64,000 nucleotides of DNA from Mastacembelus armatus (GCF_900324485.2 NW_022872901.1:1-64000), one strand, 5' to 3'. Positions 12,750-24,080 are shown, counted from the stretch's first letter. Notes: generated by a model not told the origin, from the letters alone. Translations and numbers: made by a program.

Positions 12750-13275
12750 TACAGAGATGCAACTTCTTAATTGTGCAATCAACAATAAGCTTTCATCTCG
12801 TCCTGGAATCACCCGCCCACCTCACACCCTTATTGAGATATGAGCCCTTGAAGTGCTTCCAAATGCCCATCTCTGGCCCAGCAAACAGATCAGAATTTGG
12901 AAAATCTTGGTTCTCTTACATCTCCTCATTACTTGTATCTACAGTGATGCAACTGCCCTGTGTTGATTCAATAATTGACAACCTTCCATTTGTTCCTCGA
13001 ATCACCCGCCCACCTCCCACTCTTCTTGAGATATGAGCCCTTGAAATACTTCCAAATTACTGTCTCTGGCCCAGCAAACAGATCAGAATTTGGAATCTAT
13101 TAGATCCTTCATATCTCCTCATTCCTTGTATCTACAGTGATGCAAGTCTCAGCATTGATTCAACAACCAATAAGCTTTCATTTAGTCCTGGAATCACCCG
13201 CCCTCCTCCCACCCTTTTTGAGATATGAACCCTTGAAATACTTCCACATTTCCATCTCTGGCCTGGCCAATAGTT
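12750..13275. repeat. Minisatellite, about 190-bp unit, about 2.7 copies
   Basis: Units are marked by ctacag(t/a)gatgcaa at about 12,752, 12,939 and 13,131 (spacing 187 and 192), each followed by a cctggaatcacccgcccacc block and ttgagatatgagcccttgaa. A related set lies at 22,030-22,560 on the other side of the Ig gene. Confidence 0.85.
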
Positions 13276-13780
13276 AAGAATATGGAATTTCTTGGTTCTC
13301 TTGAACATGTATCTGGAATGGTGCCATCGTCTTATCTTTATTCAGTAATGTACAAACTTCCAATTTTTCCTAGTACCAATCTGATATCACCCCTTTCTTC
13401 ATAATATTGCCCATTGATCCAGCATGTGATCAGAATTTATTTAATAGTACATAGTGCATACATTTAATGTACCTTGTGTGATCTGAACGTTTGTCATGTT
13501 AAATACCCTGAACTCTCCTCAAACATAGTAAAGCAAAAAGCAGGGCATAGCCCCCTGAAGATCATCAACAGTTGCTTGCTGTTCTTGCTCAGACCTTACT
13601 TGAACCCAAAGAAATATGTTATAAAACAACCATTTTAAATTGCAAATATTTCATCTAAATATATGAAAGCTGACCTAGCTTGAAATAAAAGTAAATATGT
13701 AAGTGGACACGGGGTTTTGTCCAGGAACACTTCAACACATGGCAACAGCTGGGTCTTTAACCATTAACCAGGTCAAGGGG
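13276..13780. other. 3' flank of Ig-receptor gene
   Basis: No ORF or repeat was recognised. It should contain the 3' untranslated region and polyadenylation site of the minus-strand Ig gene. Confidence 0.4.
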
Positions 13781-13903
13781 TCACTGCATGTCGTACAGAT
13801 TGTCCTCTTCAGACATCTGCCCAGGTTCGATGGGTATCTCATACAGATTGTCCTCTTCAGACTTCTTAGTTTTGTTCTCCAGCATCTTTTTCTTTGTTTC
13901 CTC
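13781..13903 (-). CDS. Ig-receptor, last coding exon (phosphotyrosine tail)
   Basis: This minus-strand exon follows an acceptor (tttctgtacag) and ends in TGA at 13,781-13,783; 40 codons. The tail carries two SEEDNLY motifs giving YEIP and YDMQ, likely SH2-docking tyrosines. Its start (EETKKKMLENK) is homologous to the two exons at 14,087 and 14,367, so the tail exon has been triplicated together with its intron. It joins the 14,367-14,459 exon in phase 0. Confidence 0.7.
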   Translation of the reverse strand, partial: EETKKKMLENKTKKSEEDNLYEIPIEPGQMSEEDNLYDMQ

Positions 13904-14086
13904 CTGTACAGAAATAGATGAATGTTTCTAAACCCTTTTTTAGAGTTAGTACATGTTCTGACTGCCATGTTTACATCTGCTGATTTCCACATTAGCAAAT
14001 ATTGATTCACAATTTCTGCAGTATACAAACTCTGAGTATGCTTAGTGATTATTTCTCTTTTAACCTGTTTGCTTGTTGACACATAC

Positions 14087-14172
14087 AGTTGGGATATCAT
14101 ATCCATGTACCCACTGTCCTCTTCAGACTTCTTGTCATTTTTGTTCTCCAGCATCTTGTTCTTGAATTCCTC
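14087..14172 (-). pseudogene. Ig-receptor, middle tail exon copy, out of frame
   Basis: A near-identical copy of the 14,367 exon (acceptor ctgtacag, donor gtatgt, SGYMDM motif), but 86 bp rather than 93 bp. Splicing it to the last exon shifts the frame, whereas skipping it keeps the frame. It is therefore either a dead duplicate or one that yields an alternative C-terminus. Confidence 0.6.
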
Positions 14173-14366
14173 CTGTACAGAAATACACATGGATGTTTCT
14201 AAACCCTTTTTAGAGTGACTCTGTGCAAGTACATGTTCTGACTGCCATGTTCACATCTACTGATTTCCACATTAGCAAATATTGATTCACAATTTGTGCA
14301 GTATACAAACTCTGAGTATGCTCAGTGAGTATTTCTCTTTTAACCTATTTGCTTGTTGACACATAC

Positions 14367-14459
14367 CATCCACTGTTTGGATGTCATATCCATGTACCCA
14401 CTGTCCTCTTCAGACTTCTTGTCATTTTTGTTCTCCAGCATCTTGTTCTTGAATTGCTC
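14367..14459 (-). CDS. Ig-receptor, first tail exon (YMDM motif)
   Basis: 93 bp, phase 0 at both ends, between acceptor ttctgtacag and donor gtatgt. It encodes 31 residues ending SEEDSGYMDMTSKQWM. YMDM fits the YxxM pattern, a known docking motif for PI3-kinase p85 SH2 domains; that use here is inference. It joins the main exon at 14,687 (phase 0). Confidence 0.7.
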
Positions 14460-15369
14460 CTGTACAGAAATACACATGGATGTTTCTAAACCCTTTTTAG
14501 AGTGACTCTGTGCAAGTACATGTTCTGACTGCCATGTTCACATCTACTGATTTCCATATTAGGAAATATTGATTCACATGCAAATTCACATACATTAACA
14601 AGACATCTTGCAAAAGTTATGTTACATAAGAACACAATCAAAGCCTTTCCAAAGTGTAGTCATTAAATATTACACACCTTCCTCACCTTCAGTACACTCC
14701 TTGAAGGTATGACCTGTTGACTCTTTTTAGGCAGCCATTTGTGGGGGGGCATTTCATCTTCTATGATCTCACATCCTAAGTGCAGCTCAATTTTTCTTTT
14801 GTGATGGCAGAAAATGATGATAGCTATGATGATGATGGTGATAAGTGCAGTACCTGCAGCAGCTGCTGCAACTCTAATCCTAACTGCTGAGCTGAATTTG
14901 AGTGTTAACCGACAAGTGTCCATTCCCACAAGGTTTTGAGCTGTACAAATGTAGGTCCCCAGGATATTTTCTTTGGTTACTGTTAAAAACAGGTCACCTT
15001 GCACAGAATTAACATAGCCATCATTAGGGAGCATCTCGTTTCTGCTTTCCTTGTACCAGCTGTACCACATGGGGGAGCTGCCTTGTGTGCTCCTACATCT
15101 GAGCACCACTTTGTGACCCAAGTCAACCACGCCTTCCAGATTGCACTCAGGTTCAGTTGGTCTCTCCATTACATTCAGGCAAATGTTGATCATGCTGATT
15201 CCAGGAAGTTTTCTAACCTTGCATTGATAGGTGTTGTGGTCTGTAGGTGTCAGGTCAGTGATGCTTATTGAAGCATTGCCACTTGCAGGATCAGGAGATA
15301 CAAACTCAACTCTCCCCCTGAATGGATCCTATCCATCATATATGGACTCTTGATTGCATCACCGACAAG

Positions 15370-16764
15370 ATGGCGACCGACAAGATGGCGATCGACACAA
15401 CCAGCCAGGCTCCTACAACGCCACCAACACCAAGAGCAACAACAACAACGCCAACACTACCTGACAATACCAACTCGGACAATGCCAATCTACTACTCCG
15501 TCTAGCAAACAATGAAATCACCAAATTAAAGCAGGAAATACGCCGCCTCTCTCACGATCTCCAACAGAAAGACTCCATACTGACTAGCTTCAGGGACGTT
15601 GCCCTCGAGCAGTCGAGGAAGATCTCCACACTTACCTTCACTCTCCAGGACACTGCCCCATGGGACCCGTCAACCTGTCCTCGACCCTCCTCCTCTTCTA
15701 CACCATGTCTTCGGTCCTCCTGGACCGAGGTTGCGGTTCGTGGGCGGAAAAGATATCACCACGGGTCTCCGCGTCCCTCTCTAGACCTCTCCAATCCATT
15801 TGCACCTCTGTCTTCTGCCACCCCGGACCTACATACGGCCTCATCCGCTAACCACGTACCGGATCGTTCCGCTCCGGTTTCCCAACAACCCCCGTCACCC
15901 GCCAATGTCGTTCAGCGCCGTCACCTGCTCTCGCTCCCCTCTGACGACACCCGCCGCCCCCGCCTTAGTCCAAGTGCTCCTCGCGGAGCCCGTTGCCACG
16001 GCGGAAAACAGTCTCCATCCCGCTCAGCTACTACATCAGTGCGCCGTAGGATCCTTCGCGAGGCCGTGCTCAGGCACACTCACGGGCTCCCTAGCTACGG
16101 ACCAACCGAACTGCCGCCTCCACCTTCCACCTCAGCACCCGATGTCACCGCCCCGCCTCCCCGCCAGTCAGCAAGACGACACGACTCAAACGGCCAACTA
16201 CTGGCGTCTTCTCCACGCCCCCTTTTCCCCCCAACCACGTTAATCATCGGAGACTCAATTATAAGGAATGTACGCTTTTTCAACGCCACTACTCACTGTC
16301 TCCCTGGAGCTATGGCCTCTGACATCTTGGCCATGCTTCCTGGATTACTGCCAACACTTCCGTCTTCCATCTCTAGAGTGATTGTTCATATTGGAACTTG
16401 TGACACGTCACTCCACCGGTCTGAACTGACTAAAAAGGATTTTATCTCTCTCCTCCACCTCCTAAGCAACTGTGGTAAGACTATTTTCATGTCTGGTCCC
16501 ATCCCCACGTTTGGAAGAGGCTCTGGCCGCTTCAGTAGAATCCTCAGTCTCAACACTTGGATCAAGTCTGTCTCCCTGTCCTACAATCTCCAATTCATTG
16601 ACAACTTCAACCTCTTCTGGAACCGACCTGCCTTCTTTGCAGGAGATGGTCTGCATCCTAACCGCCTGGGCTCCCATATACTTTCCACCAACATTCAACA
16701 TGCAGTTCACTGTACCCCACACACTAACACTGGACAATCTGTCCATTCTGTCCCACATGCCTGA
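15370..16764 (+). CDS. LINE ORF1 with SGNH/esterase domain
   Basis: 464 residues. I chose the ATG at 15,370 (MATDKMAID); an in-frame ATG at 15,322 lies in host exon sequence outside the element and cannot be native. Layout: low-complexity Thr/Pro N-terminus, a probable coiled coil (NEITKLKQEIRRLSHDLQQK) at about residues 38-75, a long Pro/Ser/Arg-rich linker that may bind RNA, then an SGNH hydrolase domain with IIGDSIIRN (Ser 296), HIGTCD and DGLHPN (Asp 426, His 429). Esterase-bearing ORF1 proteins are known in CR1/L2-group LINEs. The catalytic triad appears complete. The role in retrotransposition is not settled in the family. Confidence 0.88.
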   Translation: MATDKMAIDTTSQAPTTPPTPRATTTTPTLPDNTNSDNANLLLRLANNEITKLKQEIRRLSHDLQQKDSILTSFRDVALEQSRKISTLTFTLQDTAPWDPSTCPRPSSSSTPCLRSSWTEVAVRGRKRYHHGSPRPSLDLSNPFAPLSSATPDLHTASSANHVPDRSAPVSQQPPSPANVVQRRHLLSLPSDDTRRPRLSPSAPRGARCHGGKQSPSRSATTSVRRRILREAVLRHTHGLPSYGPTELPPPPSTSAPDVTAPPPRQSARRHDSNGQLLASSPRPLFPPTTLIIGDSIIRNVRFFNATTHCLPGAMASDILAMLPGLLPTLPSSISRVIVHIGTCDTSLHRSELTKKDFISLLHLLSNCGKTIFMSGPIPTFGRGSGRFSRILSLNTWIKSVSLSYNLQFIDNFNLFWNRPAFFAGDGLHPNRLGSHILSTNIQHAVHCTPHTNTGQSVHSVPHA

Positions 16765-16878
16765 CTATCTGACTCCATACTACCAATCCCCTCCATCTGG
16801 TCATCCTCCCGACCTCAGCCTAGAAAATCAGGTATACGCCAGATCAACCACTCTGTACTAGCTAACATCCCCAGAAAC

Positions 16879-19719
16879 ATGGACTCGACACCTTTCCACA
16901 ACACTCATTTTGGGCTTCTTAACGTTCGCTCCCTCTCTCAAAAAGCATCCCTCATCTTTGACATTATTCTTAAACACAATCTCGACATCCTGTGCTTAAC
17001 TGAAACCTGGCAGCAGCCCAACGACTTCACTGAACTTAATCAATCTATTCCTCCTGGCTTCACATATCTCACCCATCCACGCCTCTCGGGACGCGGTGGC
17101 GGCCTCGCCATACTGTACAACCTTAAATACAAAATATCCATCCACCCCACTATCACCTTCCAGTCCTTTGAAGCTCTCATAGCACGTATTCATGGTCACA
17201 CACCAACCTTCTTGGCCACTATCTACCGCCCACCAAAACCTAACCCGACCTTCTTGGACGAACTGTCTGACCTCTTAGCTGACCTCATCTCTCTGTCAGC
17301 CAACATAATTCTTCTTGGTGATTTTAACATCCACTTCGACAATCCCAACAACACCGCTACAAAAGACCTAATTTCCTGTCTGGACAGCTTTGGGCTCCAA
17401 CAATACATCACCTCCCCAACACATTCTCTAGGCCACACCCTCGACTTAGTCTGCTGCTCTGGCGTCACAGTTCAGTCATGTTCTACCCTCGACACCTTCT
17501 TCTCCGACCACAAACTAGTCTGCTTTAACTCCAAACTACCTCTCTTCAAAACCCACCTCTCCCGCACCATCACCTTCCGTAACTTAAAGAACATCGACCT
17601 CCCCTCCTTCACTGCTGCTCTCAACAACCTTTCATGTACTAATTACACACCGTCCCTCTCCAACATGTTATCCAATTTCAACTGTGAGCTACGAAATCTA
17701 CTCAACACCTTCGCCCCACTCAAAACTAGATCTGTATCCTTTACGCACTCTGCTCCATGGTACACACCCGAACTCCGCCTCCTCAAAACCCAAGCCCGCC
17801 GCCTTGAACGTCTCTTCAAAAAAACCGGTTCATCCACCCACAAGGACTTATACCTAAACCACATACTGAAGTACAAGCAAACCATTACTCAAACAAAATC
17901 TGACTTCTATGCCTCGCTTATTGTATCCGCCTCTGGCTCCACGCGTTCCCTCTTCTCCACTGTCAAAAATTTATTGGGCCCTCCCGATACTCCTCTCTTC
18001 CCTTCACTCTCCACCACCTTGTGCAATAACTTCCTGGATTTCTTCTCATCAAAAATCGAAAATATACACCAGCAATTTCCCCCCATCTGTGACACTGCGA
18101 ACTGCCTCCACTGTACCCTTCCCTCTCTACCAGTATCCTCCCTGCTTTCGAGTTTTATCATTCCACCCACCACGGTTATCTCTTCCCTGATCCTCAAATC
18201 CAAACCCTCAACCTGCAAACTTGACCCCCTACCAACCAACCTCGTCAAGCTCTGTCTCCCCTCTCTCCTTCCTCATCTTACCCACATTATTCACACTTCC
18301 CTCAGTTCTGGCATCGTACCCCCATCACTCAAGACAGCCATCATCTCACCAATTCTAAAAAAACCTGGTCTCGATCCTGCCGACCTTAACAACTTCCGCC
18401 CTATCTCCAATCTCCCGTTCCTCTCCAAAATCCTGGAAAAAGTTGTTCACCACCAGGTCCATACCCACCTTTCCGCCAATAGCCTATACGAACACTTTCA
18501 ATCTGGTTTCCGCCAACTTCACAGCACTGAAACTGCCCTGGTCAAAATCACCAACGACCTCCTAGTAGCCGCAGACTCTGGCCTTGTCTCCATCCTCATC
18601 CTCCTTGACCTAACTGCAGCTTTTGACACCATCTCACACAATATTCTCCTCCATCGCCTTGCTTCCATCGGCATAGCCGGCTCGGTCCTCTCATGGTTCA
18701 CCTCCTACCTATCTGACCGCACCCAGTCCGTCCATCTCCAGAACTTCCACTCCCAGCCCTCTACTGTCAGTTGTGGCGTGCCTCAGGGCTCTGTCCTGGG
18801 GCCCCTCCTCTTTATTATTTATCTCCTTCCTCTCGGAAATATCCTTAGGCTACATAACATCAATTTTCACTGTTATGCAGACGACACCCAGCTCTACCTC
18901 TCTGCTGCTCCATCTTCTACCCTCCCCCCTCCCTCCCTCCTTACCTGCTTACATAATATCAAATCCTGGTTCACCCATAACTTTTTGAAACTCAACCCTG
19001 ACAAAACTGAAATTCTCCTCGTGGGCACCAGATCCACCCTTTCTAAAACCAGCACCTTCTCCATTCAAATTGACAACAATACTGTCCCCCCCTCCCCCCA
19101 AGTTAAAAGCCTGGGTGTCATCCTAGACGGTACTCTCTCCTTCACTCAGCATATCAATACCACTACCCGGTCGGCCTACTCCCATCTCCGTAACATAAAC
19201 CGCATCCGTTCCTCACTCACCACCGATAGCACGGCAATACTCATTAACGCCTTTGTCACCTCTCGTTTGGATTACTGTAACTCACTCCTCACTGGTCTAC
19301 CTCTCAAATCACTTCGCAAACTTCAACTTGTCCAGAACTCTGCTGCCCGAATCATCACCAGAACTCCATCCTCACATCATATCACCCCTGTCCTTAAACA
19401 ACTTCACTGGCTCCCTGTGTCCTTCCGTATAAACTATAAAATCCTCCTTCTCACCTACAAAGCCCTCCACTCTATTGCCCCACCATACATCACTGAACTA
19501 CTTCATATCTATTCTCCGCCTCGTCCTCTCCGCTCCTCCAGTTCCACTCTCCTCTGCACCCCTACAGCGCGCCTGGCCACCATGGGCGCTAGATCCTTCA
19601 GCCACACTGCGCCCCGCCTTTGGAACATTCTCCCTCATCGCATCCGGTCGTCTCCGGACTTATCAACTTTTAAATCATCACTCAAAACATATCTGTTCCG
19701 TATAGCGTTTTCCACCTAA
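16879..19719 (+). CDS. LINE ORF2, APE endonuclease and reverse transcriptase
   Basis: 946 residues, uninterrupted. The N-terminal APE-type endonuclease shows LNVRSL, TETW, YRPPKPN, GDFNIH (residues 147-152) and SDHKLV (from 209). The reverse transcriptase has [44 protein letters not shown] and YADD at 666-669, followed by the CR1/L2-type C-terminal region ([24 protein letters not shown]). All catalytic motifs I can check are present. It starts 114 bp after the ORF1 stop, so the second ORF would need reinitiation or a similar mechanism. It should nick target DNA and prime cDNA synthesis from the nick. Confidence 0.93.
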   Translation: MDSTPFHNTHFGLLNVRSLSQKASLIFDIILKHNLDILCLTETWQQPNDFTELNQSIPPGFTYLTHPRLSGRGGGLAILYNLKYKISIHPTITFQSFEALIARIHGHTPTFLATIYRPPKPNPTFLDELSDLLADLISLSANIILLGDFNIHFDNPNNTATKDLISCLDSFGLQQYITSPTHSLGHTLDLVCCSGVTVQSCSTLDTFFSDHKLVCFNSKLPLFKTHLSRTITFRNLKNIDLPSFTAALNNLSCTNYTPSLSNMLSNFNCELRNLLNTFAPLKTRSVSFTHSAPWYTPELRLLKTQARRLERLFKKTGSSTHKDLYLNHILKYKQTITQTKSDFYASLIVSASGSTRSLFSTVKNLLGPPDTPLFPSLSTTLCNNFLDFFSSKIENIHQQFPPICDTANCLHCTLPSLPVSSLLSSFIIPPTTVISSLILKSKPSTCKLDPLPTNLVKLCLPSLLPHLTHIIHTSLSSGIVPPSLKTAIISPILKKPGLDPADLNNFRPISNLPFLSKILEKVVHHQVHTHLSANSLYEHFQSGFRQLHSTETALVKITNDLLVAADSGLVSILILLDLTAAFDTISHNILLHRLASIGIAGSVLSWFTSYLSDRTQSVHLQNFHSQPSTVSCGVPQGSVLGPLLFIIYLLPLGNILRLHNINFHCYADDTQLYLSAAPSSTLPPPSLLTCLHNIKSWFTHNFLKLNPDKTEILLVGTRSTLSKTSTFSIQIDNNTVPPSPQVKSLGVILDGTLSFTQHINTTTRSAYSHLRNINRIRSSLTTDSTAILINAFVTSRLDYCNSLLTGLPLKSLRKLQLVQNSAARIITRTPSSHHITPVLKQLHWLPVSFRINYKILLLTYKALHSIAPPYITELLHIYSPPRPLRSSSSTLLCTPTARLATMGARSFSHTAPRLWNILPHRIRSSPDLSTFKSSLKTYLFRIAFST

Positions 19720-20353
19720 CTCTCTTAACTTCTCAAAGCAGCCCGTGATGTCCTACCACCCTCTGCCTATTTCATATTGTCTCATACTGTTTCATATTTG
19801 TTGTTCTGTCATCTGGGTTTCTGTATTTCAATTTACTTGTACTGTACTTCGCCCACTTCCTAGATAATCCACGCTTTTGCCTTTACATTCTCTCCCGCCG
19901 TTTATGTATTCTTGTTACTGTTGTTTTAATGCACTCTATGTATATCATGCTGTATGCTTCCTTTTCTATCTGTAAGGTGACCTTGAGACTTTGAAAGGCG
20001 CCATGAAATAAAATGTATTATTATTATTATTATTATATATGTGATTGCCAGCATACCAGATGACAAGTGTCTCTTCTTCACGGACATCTGAAGGCTTGAT
20101 ACTCCATTCGATATCCAGTACTCCCAAGTCCTCAGGAGCAAGGTTGAAGTGACACCTGAGGGTCACACTGTCTCCCACTGCTGCATATGTAGGTGACACT
20201 GAGCTTGAGATAATCTTCAGTCCAAAACATGGCTGTGCAGTGGAAGGCAAAAATGAGGCAATACAGACCATCCAGAAACGCCATAGCCTGTGCCTGGAGA
20301 TGAGGGATCTTTGATGACACCTTTTCAATAAAGACGTTCTGGGAATGGGCATC

Positions 20354-20361
20354 TTTATATA
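20354..20361 (-). promoter_or_regulatory. TATA box of the Ig-receptor gene
   Basis: The minus strand reads cttatataaag about 70-77 bp upstream of the ATG at 20,284, a good distance for a TATA-directed start plus a short leader. No other core element was recognised. Confidence 0.5.
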
Positions 20362-20379
20362 AGACAAGGTTCAAAAGAA

Positions 20380-20880
20380 AAATTTTAAAAATACATTAAA
20401 ACTTTCAGTTGATTAGCTTCAAATATGGATTGTCTTAATATTTTCTTAAATGAAAATATGGAAGATCAAATTACATTGACCCAGATTCCAATTTATTACA
20501 CTAGCATGTTAGCATGCTAAGTAGCAAAAATGAAAACACAATTTAAAAAGTTAAAGTCCAGCTAAAGACTAATGAAAACCATGTCAACTTGAGCCTAAGC
20601 TTGTTGTAAGATGATACAAATGAAATAAAACTGTCCATATGGGCTAAAACAGTCAAAAAATATTGTTTTTAAAGGACCAACTTACCTTGCTGGCACAACA
20701 AACATGGAGACCAAGACAATATGGCATACACTGTCACTATAGCATATGCTCTTCCACATTATAATCTACAAGTGCATCCATATTCCCTACATCAAACTAT
20801 TTACATATTAATTTCTCTCATTTCAGTGTCACTGTACCTTTATAGCAATATAAGCTTGTAAGTTTTCACCGATCACAATA
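20380..20880. other. No feature recognised
   Basis: AT-rich sequence upstream of the Ig gene. A gcatgttagcatgc near-palindrome at about 20,504 is the only visible structure. Confidence 0.4.
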
Positions 20881-22029
20881 TTCAGCAAATACTCAGTAAA
20901 CATGCCCACATGGACCCTCAGTGGGCAGGTCTGGGCTTACTCTGGGCACTGTGGGCATGGGCAAACCTACGTACGCTGCTCTACAGACATTCTGACCAGT
21001 TTGACAAGGCCAGGCAAAAGTGTCACTGTTTACAGTGTACAACTACTGAGCAAAAATACTGAATTGACACCACTGGAGACTAGTACTACAGATACAAAAC
21101 CACTTTTGACTGAAAGTTGGCATTCTACTGATGCCATGTGTCTATTTTTAATCCTACTGTCCCCCTGGGAAGGGCCCTACATGGGGCCCTAAAAGGCATG
21201 GAAGCAGACCCCCCCCCCCGATCAGAGCAACCTTTGGAAGTCAATAGACGTACATGTGGAAGGACCTCAAGAAATATACATGACCATAACTCCTTCAGGC
21301 TGGCACCTTTAGGGATGTCAGGGACACCGTCACATTCACTGCAGAGAGCCCTTCAAGAAGAGGCGGCTCGCGCATGCCTCAGTGGCTGACGTTACCTCAG
21401 GAGAGCGCCACCCTTGTTTTCTGACATATGTGATTAAGCACTATGAGAGCTTCCCAACGATGTCCAAATCTGTCCGAGAGCATCTGGGAACTTCTGGTCA
21501 CATTTCTGTAAGCCTTTGCGTTGTCAATTTATGGCAGTTTATGTCTGAAAGGTCAGGGGGTCACAATGAAAAATCAAGCCCCTGATTCAGAAAACATTTT
21601 TGGGTGCTATTATGCCATAGTATGAGCAAGAGACCTCAAACCACTTTTGAAAGTCAATAGACGTCTGCTTCTGTGCTTACAACCCTGTACCCACATTTAA
21701 TATGTCTCTGCTTGTTGTTTCTTCTGCATGGCATTAAAATAGCGTTGTTTTTGTTTAATTTTGTTTTTTATTAATGCAATTTAAATAACTTGCAACTGCA
21801 TTACCTCACAACACTACAGAAAGGAACTGCTTTATTATTACCTTCAAATATGTTGCAACTTGATGTAACTAATCAGAGTTTTTCACCCAATCTTTATGGA
21901 CTAGAGATACAAAACCACTTTTGCCTGAAAGCTGGCAGTCCACCAATGCCATGTGTCCCTTTTTATCCTACTGTCCCCCTAGGAAGGTCCCATTTTTCCT
22001 GGAATCACCTGCGCAACTCCCACCCTTGT
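20881..22029. repeat. Degenerate direct repeats, no gene
   Basis: A block of about 95 bp (gatacaaaaccacttttg, then gccatgtgtc, then cctactgtcccc) occurs at 21,090-21,180 and again at 21,907-21,990, both plus strand. The interval between contains gtcaatagacgt words at 21,239 and 21,653. The short ORFs here have no recognisable domains. Confidence 0.5.
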
Positions 22030-22564
22030 TTAGATATGAGCCCTTGAAAAACTTCCAAAATGTCATTACTGGCCCAGCAAACAGATCATAATTTGGAATC
22101 TCTTGGTTCCGTTATATCTCCTCATTACTTGTATCTACAGTGATGCAATGCTCTGCATTGATTCAACAACTAACAAGCTTTCATCTGGTCCTGGAATCAC
22201 ACGCCCACCTCCCACCCTTGTTGAGATATGAGTCCTTTTCTTGGTTCCCTTATAGCTCCTCATTAGTTGTATCTACAGTGATGCAACTGCCCTGCGTCGA
22301 TTCAACAACAAATAAGCTTTCATCACTCCTGGAATCACCCACCCACCTCACAACCTTGTTGAGATATGAGCCTTTGAAGTTCTTCCAAATTACCATCTCT
22401 GGCCTGGCCAACAGATCATAATTTGGAATCTTTTGGTTCCTTCATATCTCCTCATTCCTTGTATCTACAGTTATGCAATTCTCAGCATTGATTCAACAAC
22501 CAATAAGCTTTCATCTGGTCCTGGATTCACCCACCCACCAACCACCCTTGTTGAGATATGTTAC
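22030..22564. repeat. Minisatellite, 190-bp unit related to 12,750-13,275
   Basis: ctacag(t)gatgcaa marks recur at about 22,135, 22,272 and 22,463; one unit is shortened to about 139 bp. The blocks ggaatcac..gcccacc and ttgttgagatatgag match the earlier set. The last unit ends abruptly at ttgagatatgttac, where the snRNA array begins. Confidence 0.85.
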
Positions 22565-22624
22565 GCCATGCTAATCTTCTCTGTAACGATTCCAATTTAT
22601 CATATGTGCTGCCTAAGCAAGCAC
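22565..22624 (-). pseudogene. U6 snRNA, 5' part only (array left edge)
   Basis: Contains the U6 5' stem, the ACAGAG region (here with gttacag instead of gatacag) and stops at gattagcatggc, where minisatellite sequence begins. The 3' half is absent. Confidence 0.8.
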
Positions 22625-23355
22625 ACTAATGGCACTATGATGAGTGCCTTTTGACCCCCTGCTGGAGAGATGACATTTTCACAGTGGTGTCTATGGAAGG
22701 GCTGTAGGTGGCAGACTTGTGTATCAAAAGAGCTTCACAGGAACCACAACGGCAATTCTCCTCCTTCTATCATTAACATCTTTTCAGAAGCTGCACATAC
22801 TGCCTGCATAGTTTGTAGAGAAACAAATGTTCAAAAACACCTTGACTATAAAAAGGGGGCCGACCAGAACTTGCCCTTCAGCCTACATGCTAATGCAGGA
22901 AAACTGAACTTACGCCCATGACAGGCCCCGTACAAACGGTAAAGCTCTCAGGCAAAGAATTCTCTCTGCAGAGTCAGCTCTGGGATGAGCCATACTCTGG
23001 AAATTCCTTCCTGCCAGAGCTATTTTCCGAAGCTCTTGGAGCACATCAGCCCTCAGATGTCATCTGTCTTTGACAACCAGTAAGGGGCACAAAATACAAC
23101 TGGACCCAGTGGGCCGGATATCGACTTGAGACACTGGTTTGGGTGAAGGCCTCACCTGCCGACGTACTTGCTGTTTTGCCTACCTGCAGTTGACGGCTTC
23201 CATGCTGTGCTTGCTGCCTTGAATTTATCTGGAGGAGTCAAAAGCGAATCCGTTGGGGTGGATTTGGGTGTGGGCCATGCTAACCTTCTCTGTATCAAAC
23301 AAAGCAGCTGAAAAGCTAAAGAGACACGTAACATACAAAATTGGACAATGCTGTT

Positions 23356-23471
23356 AGCCCCACAATACAGTCGGCCATCAAAAAATTCACTTAAACTCTT
23401 GCTGTTCCTCTCCACGGAAATCTTTAGTAAAAGGCGAAAGACTTATACGATTTGAAGAGAAACAAGGGCGG
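23356..23471 (-). ncRNA. U5 snRNA-like gene, copy 1
   Basis: The minus strand shows the hallmark loop-1 core cgccttttac within a pairing stem (aagtcttt/aaagattt), then ccgtggagaggaac, the Sm site aattttttg and a short 3' stem. Copy-specific differences: ggccg in the 3' stem and cccttg near the 5' end. U5 loop 1 aligns exons in the spliceosome; function of this copy is not shown. Confidence 0.8.
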
Positions 23472-23922
23472 ACTGCTGAGACGGCCTCAAAGTCCTGGAC
23501 CCCATTCTCTGTCTTACTACCCTCTCTTCCGGTTCATGGCTCTGTAGACTAACAATTGAATTCCTATGTACATCAGTATAATTAACCATCTGCAAATTCC
23601 CCATTAAGGGTAGTCCCAGTTGCACATCACAATATCTAGGGGGAAAAATGCTCTTTGAGCTGTCCCTGTAATTATGAGGATCTTCATTCATTCTGCACAC
23701 ACCAAAAGTCCAAAAACTCCATGACAAAAAGGGGGGCGGTCAAGGACTTGCCATTAAGGTTGTAGGCTAAGGCAGGAAAACTGAAATTCCCCCCGGTGAC
23801 AGACCCCATACAAACTACAAGCCTCTCAGACAAGCCTTACCTAGGTAAAGACAGGAAAAGCTAACAAAATAGGAGTCCCAATCAGGGAGTCCAGACCAGA
23901 GCCTGACAGCTCTGGGATAAGC

Positions 23923-24080
23923 AATCCATCCATCCATCCATCCATCCATCCATCCGTTATCTATACCTGCTCACTCCTATTTTGGGTCACAGGGATCTGT
24001 TGGAGCCTATCCCAGCTCTCTTTGTGCGAAAGGCAGGGGTACATCCTGGACAGGTCACGAGTTCATGTCAGTTTAGGATG
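23923..24080. repeat. (ATCC)n tract plus RTE/Expander-like retroposon end
   Basis: An ATCC microsatellite followed by gttatctatacctgctcac, gggtcacagggatctg, ttggagcctatcccagctct and gtacatcctggacaggtcac, a motif string very common at ends of RTE-type fish retroposons. The same segment recurs in each array unit (about 25,725, 27,516, 29,311, 31,111, 32,906, 34,701 and 36,496), with ATCC copy number varying. It was in the founder unit before amplification. Confidence 0.75.

Larger units (their letters stand above)
15345..20034 (+). mobile_element. Full-length CR1/L2-group LINE inserted in a coding exon
   Basis: The element starts at gactcttgattgc and ends in an ATT-repeat tail after gaaaggcgccatgaaataaa, a typical L2 3' end. 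It is flanked by a 7-bp direct repeat, atatatg, at 15,338-15,344 and 20,035-20,041. It carries two intact ORFs in order, a short gap between them, and a 3' untranslated region of about 300 bp. Both ORFs being open with a perfect duplication suggests recent insertion and possibly a competent source copy. It lies antisense to the Ig gene it disrupts. Confidence 0.93.
14687..20284 (-). pseudogene. CXADR-like two-Ig-domain receptor, main exon split by a LINE
   Basis: Read on the minus strand, 20,284-20,042 encodes a signal peptide and the first half of a V-type Ig domain (DSVTLRCHF, then PEDLGVLDIEW). 15,344-14,687 encodes the rest of V (NTYQCKVRKLPG), a C2 domain (VVLRC, YSWY, GTYICTAQNLVG), a transmembrane segment rich in Ile/Ala, a CHHKRK stop-transfer and the tail start EIIEDEMPPHK. 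Order and motifs follow CXADR. Signal, V, C2 and TM sit in one exon, unlike typical CXADR genes, which have introns between these domains. Defects: a 4.69-kb LINE in the V domain, a TAG directly after the insertion point (IYDG*DPF), and a signal peptide (ATG at 20,284) in a different frame from V; a weaker in-frame ATG is at 20,271. Probably a disrupted gene or allele. Confidence 0.75.

Noticed and set aside
15322-15369. Upstream ATG as the start of LINE ORF1
   Set aside because: It lies in host exon and target-duplication sequence, outside the element, which begins at 15,345.
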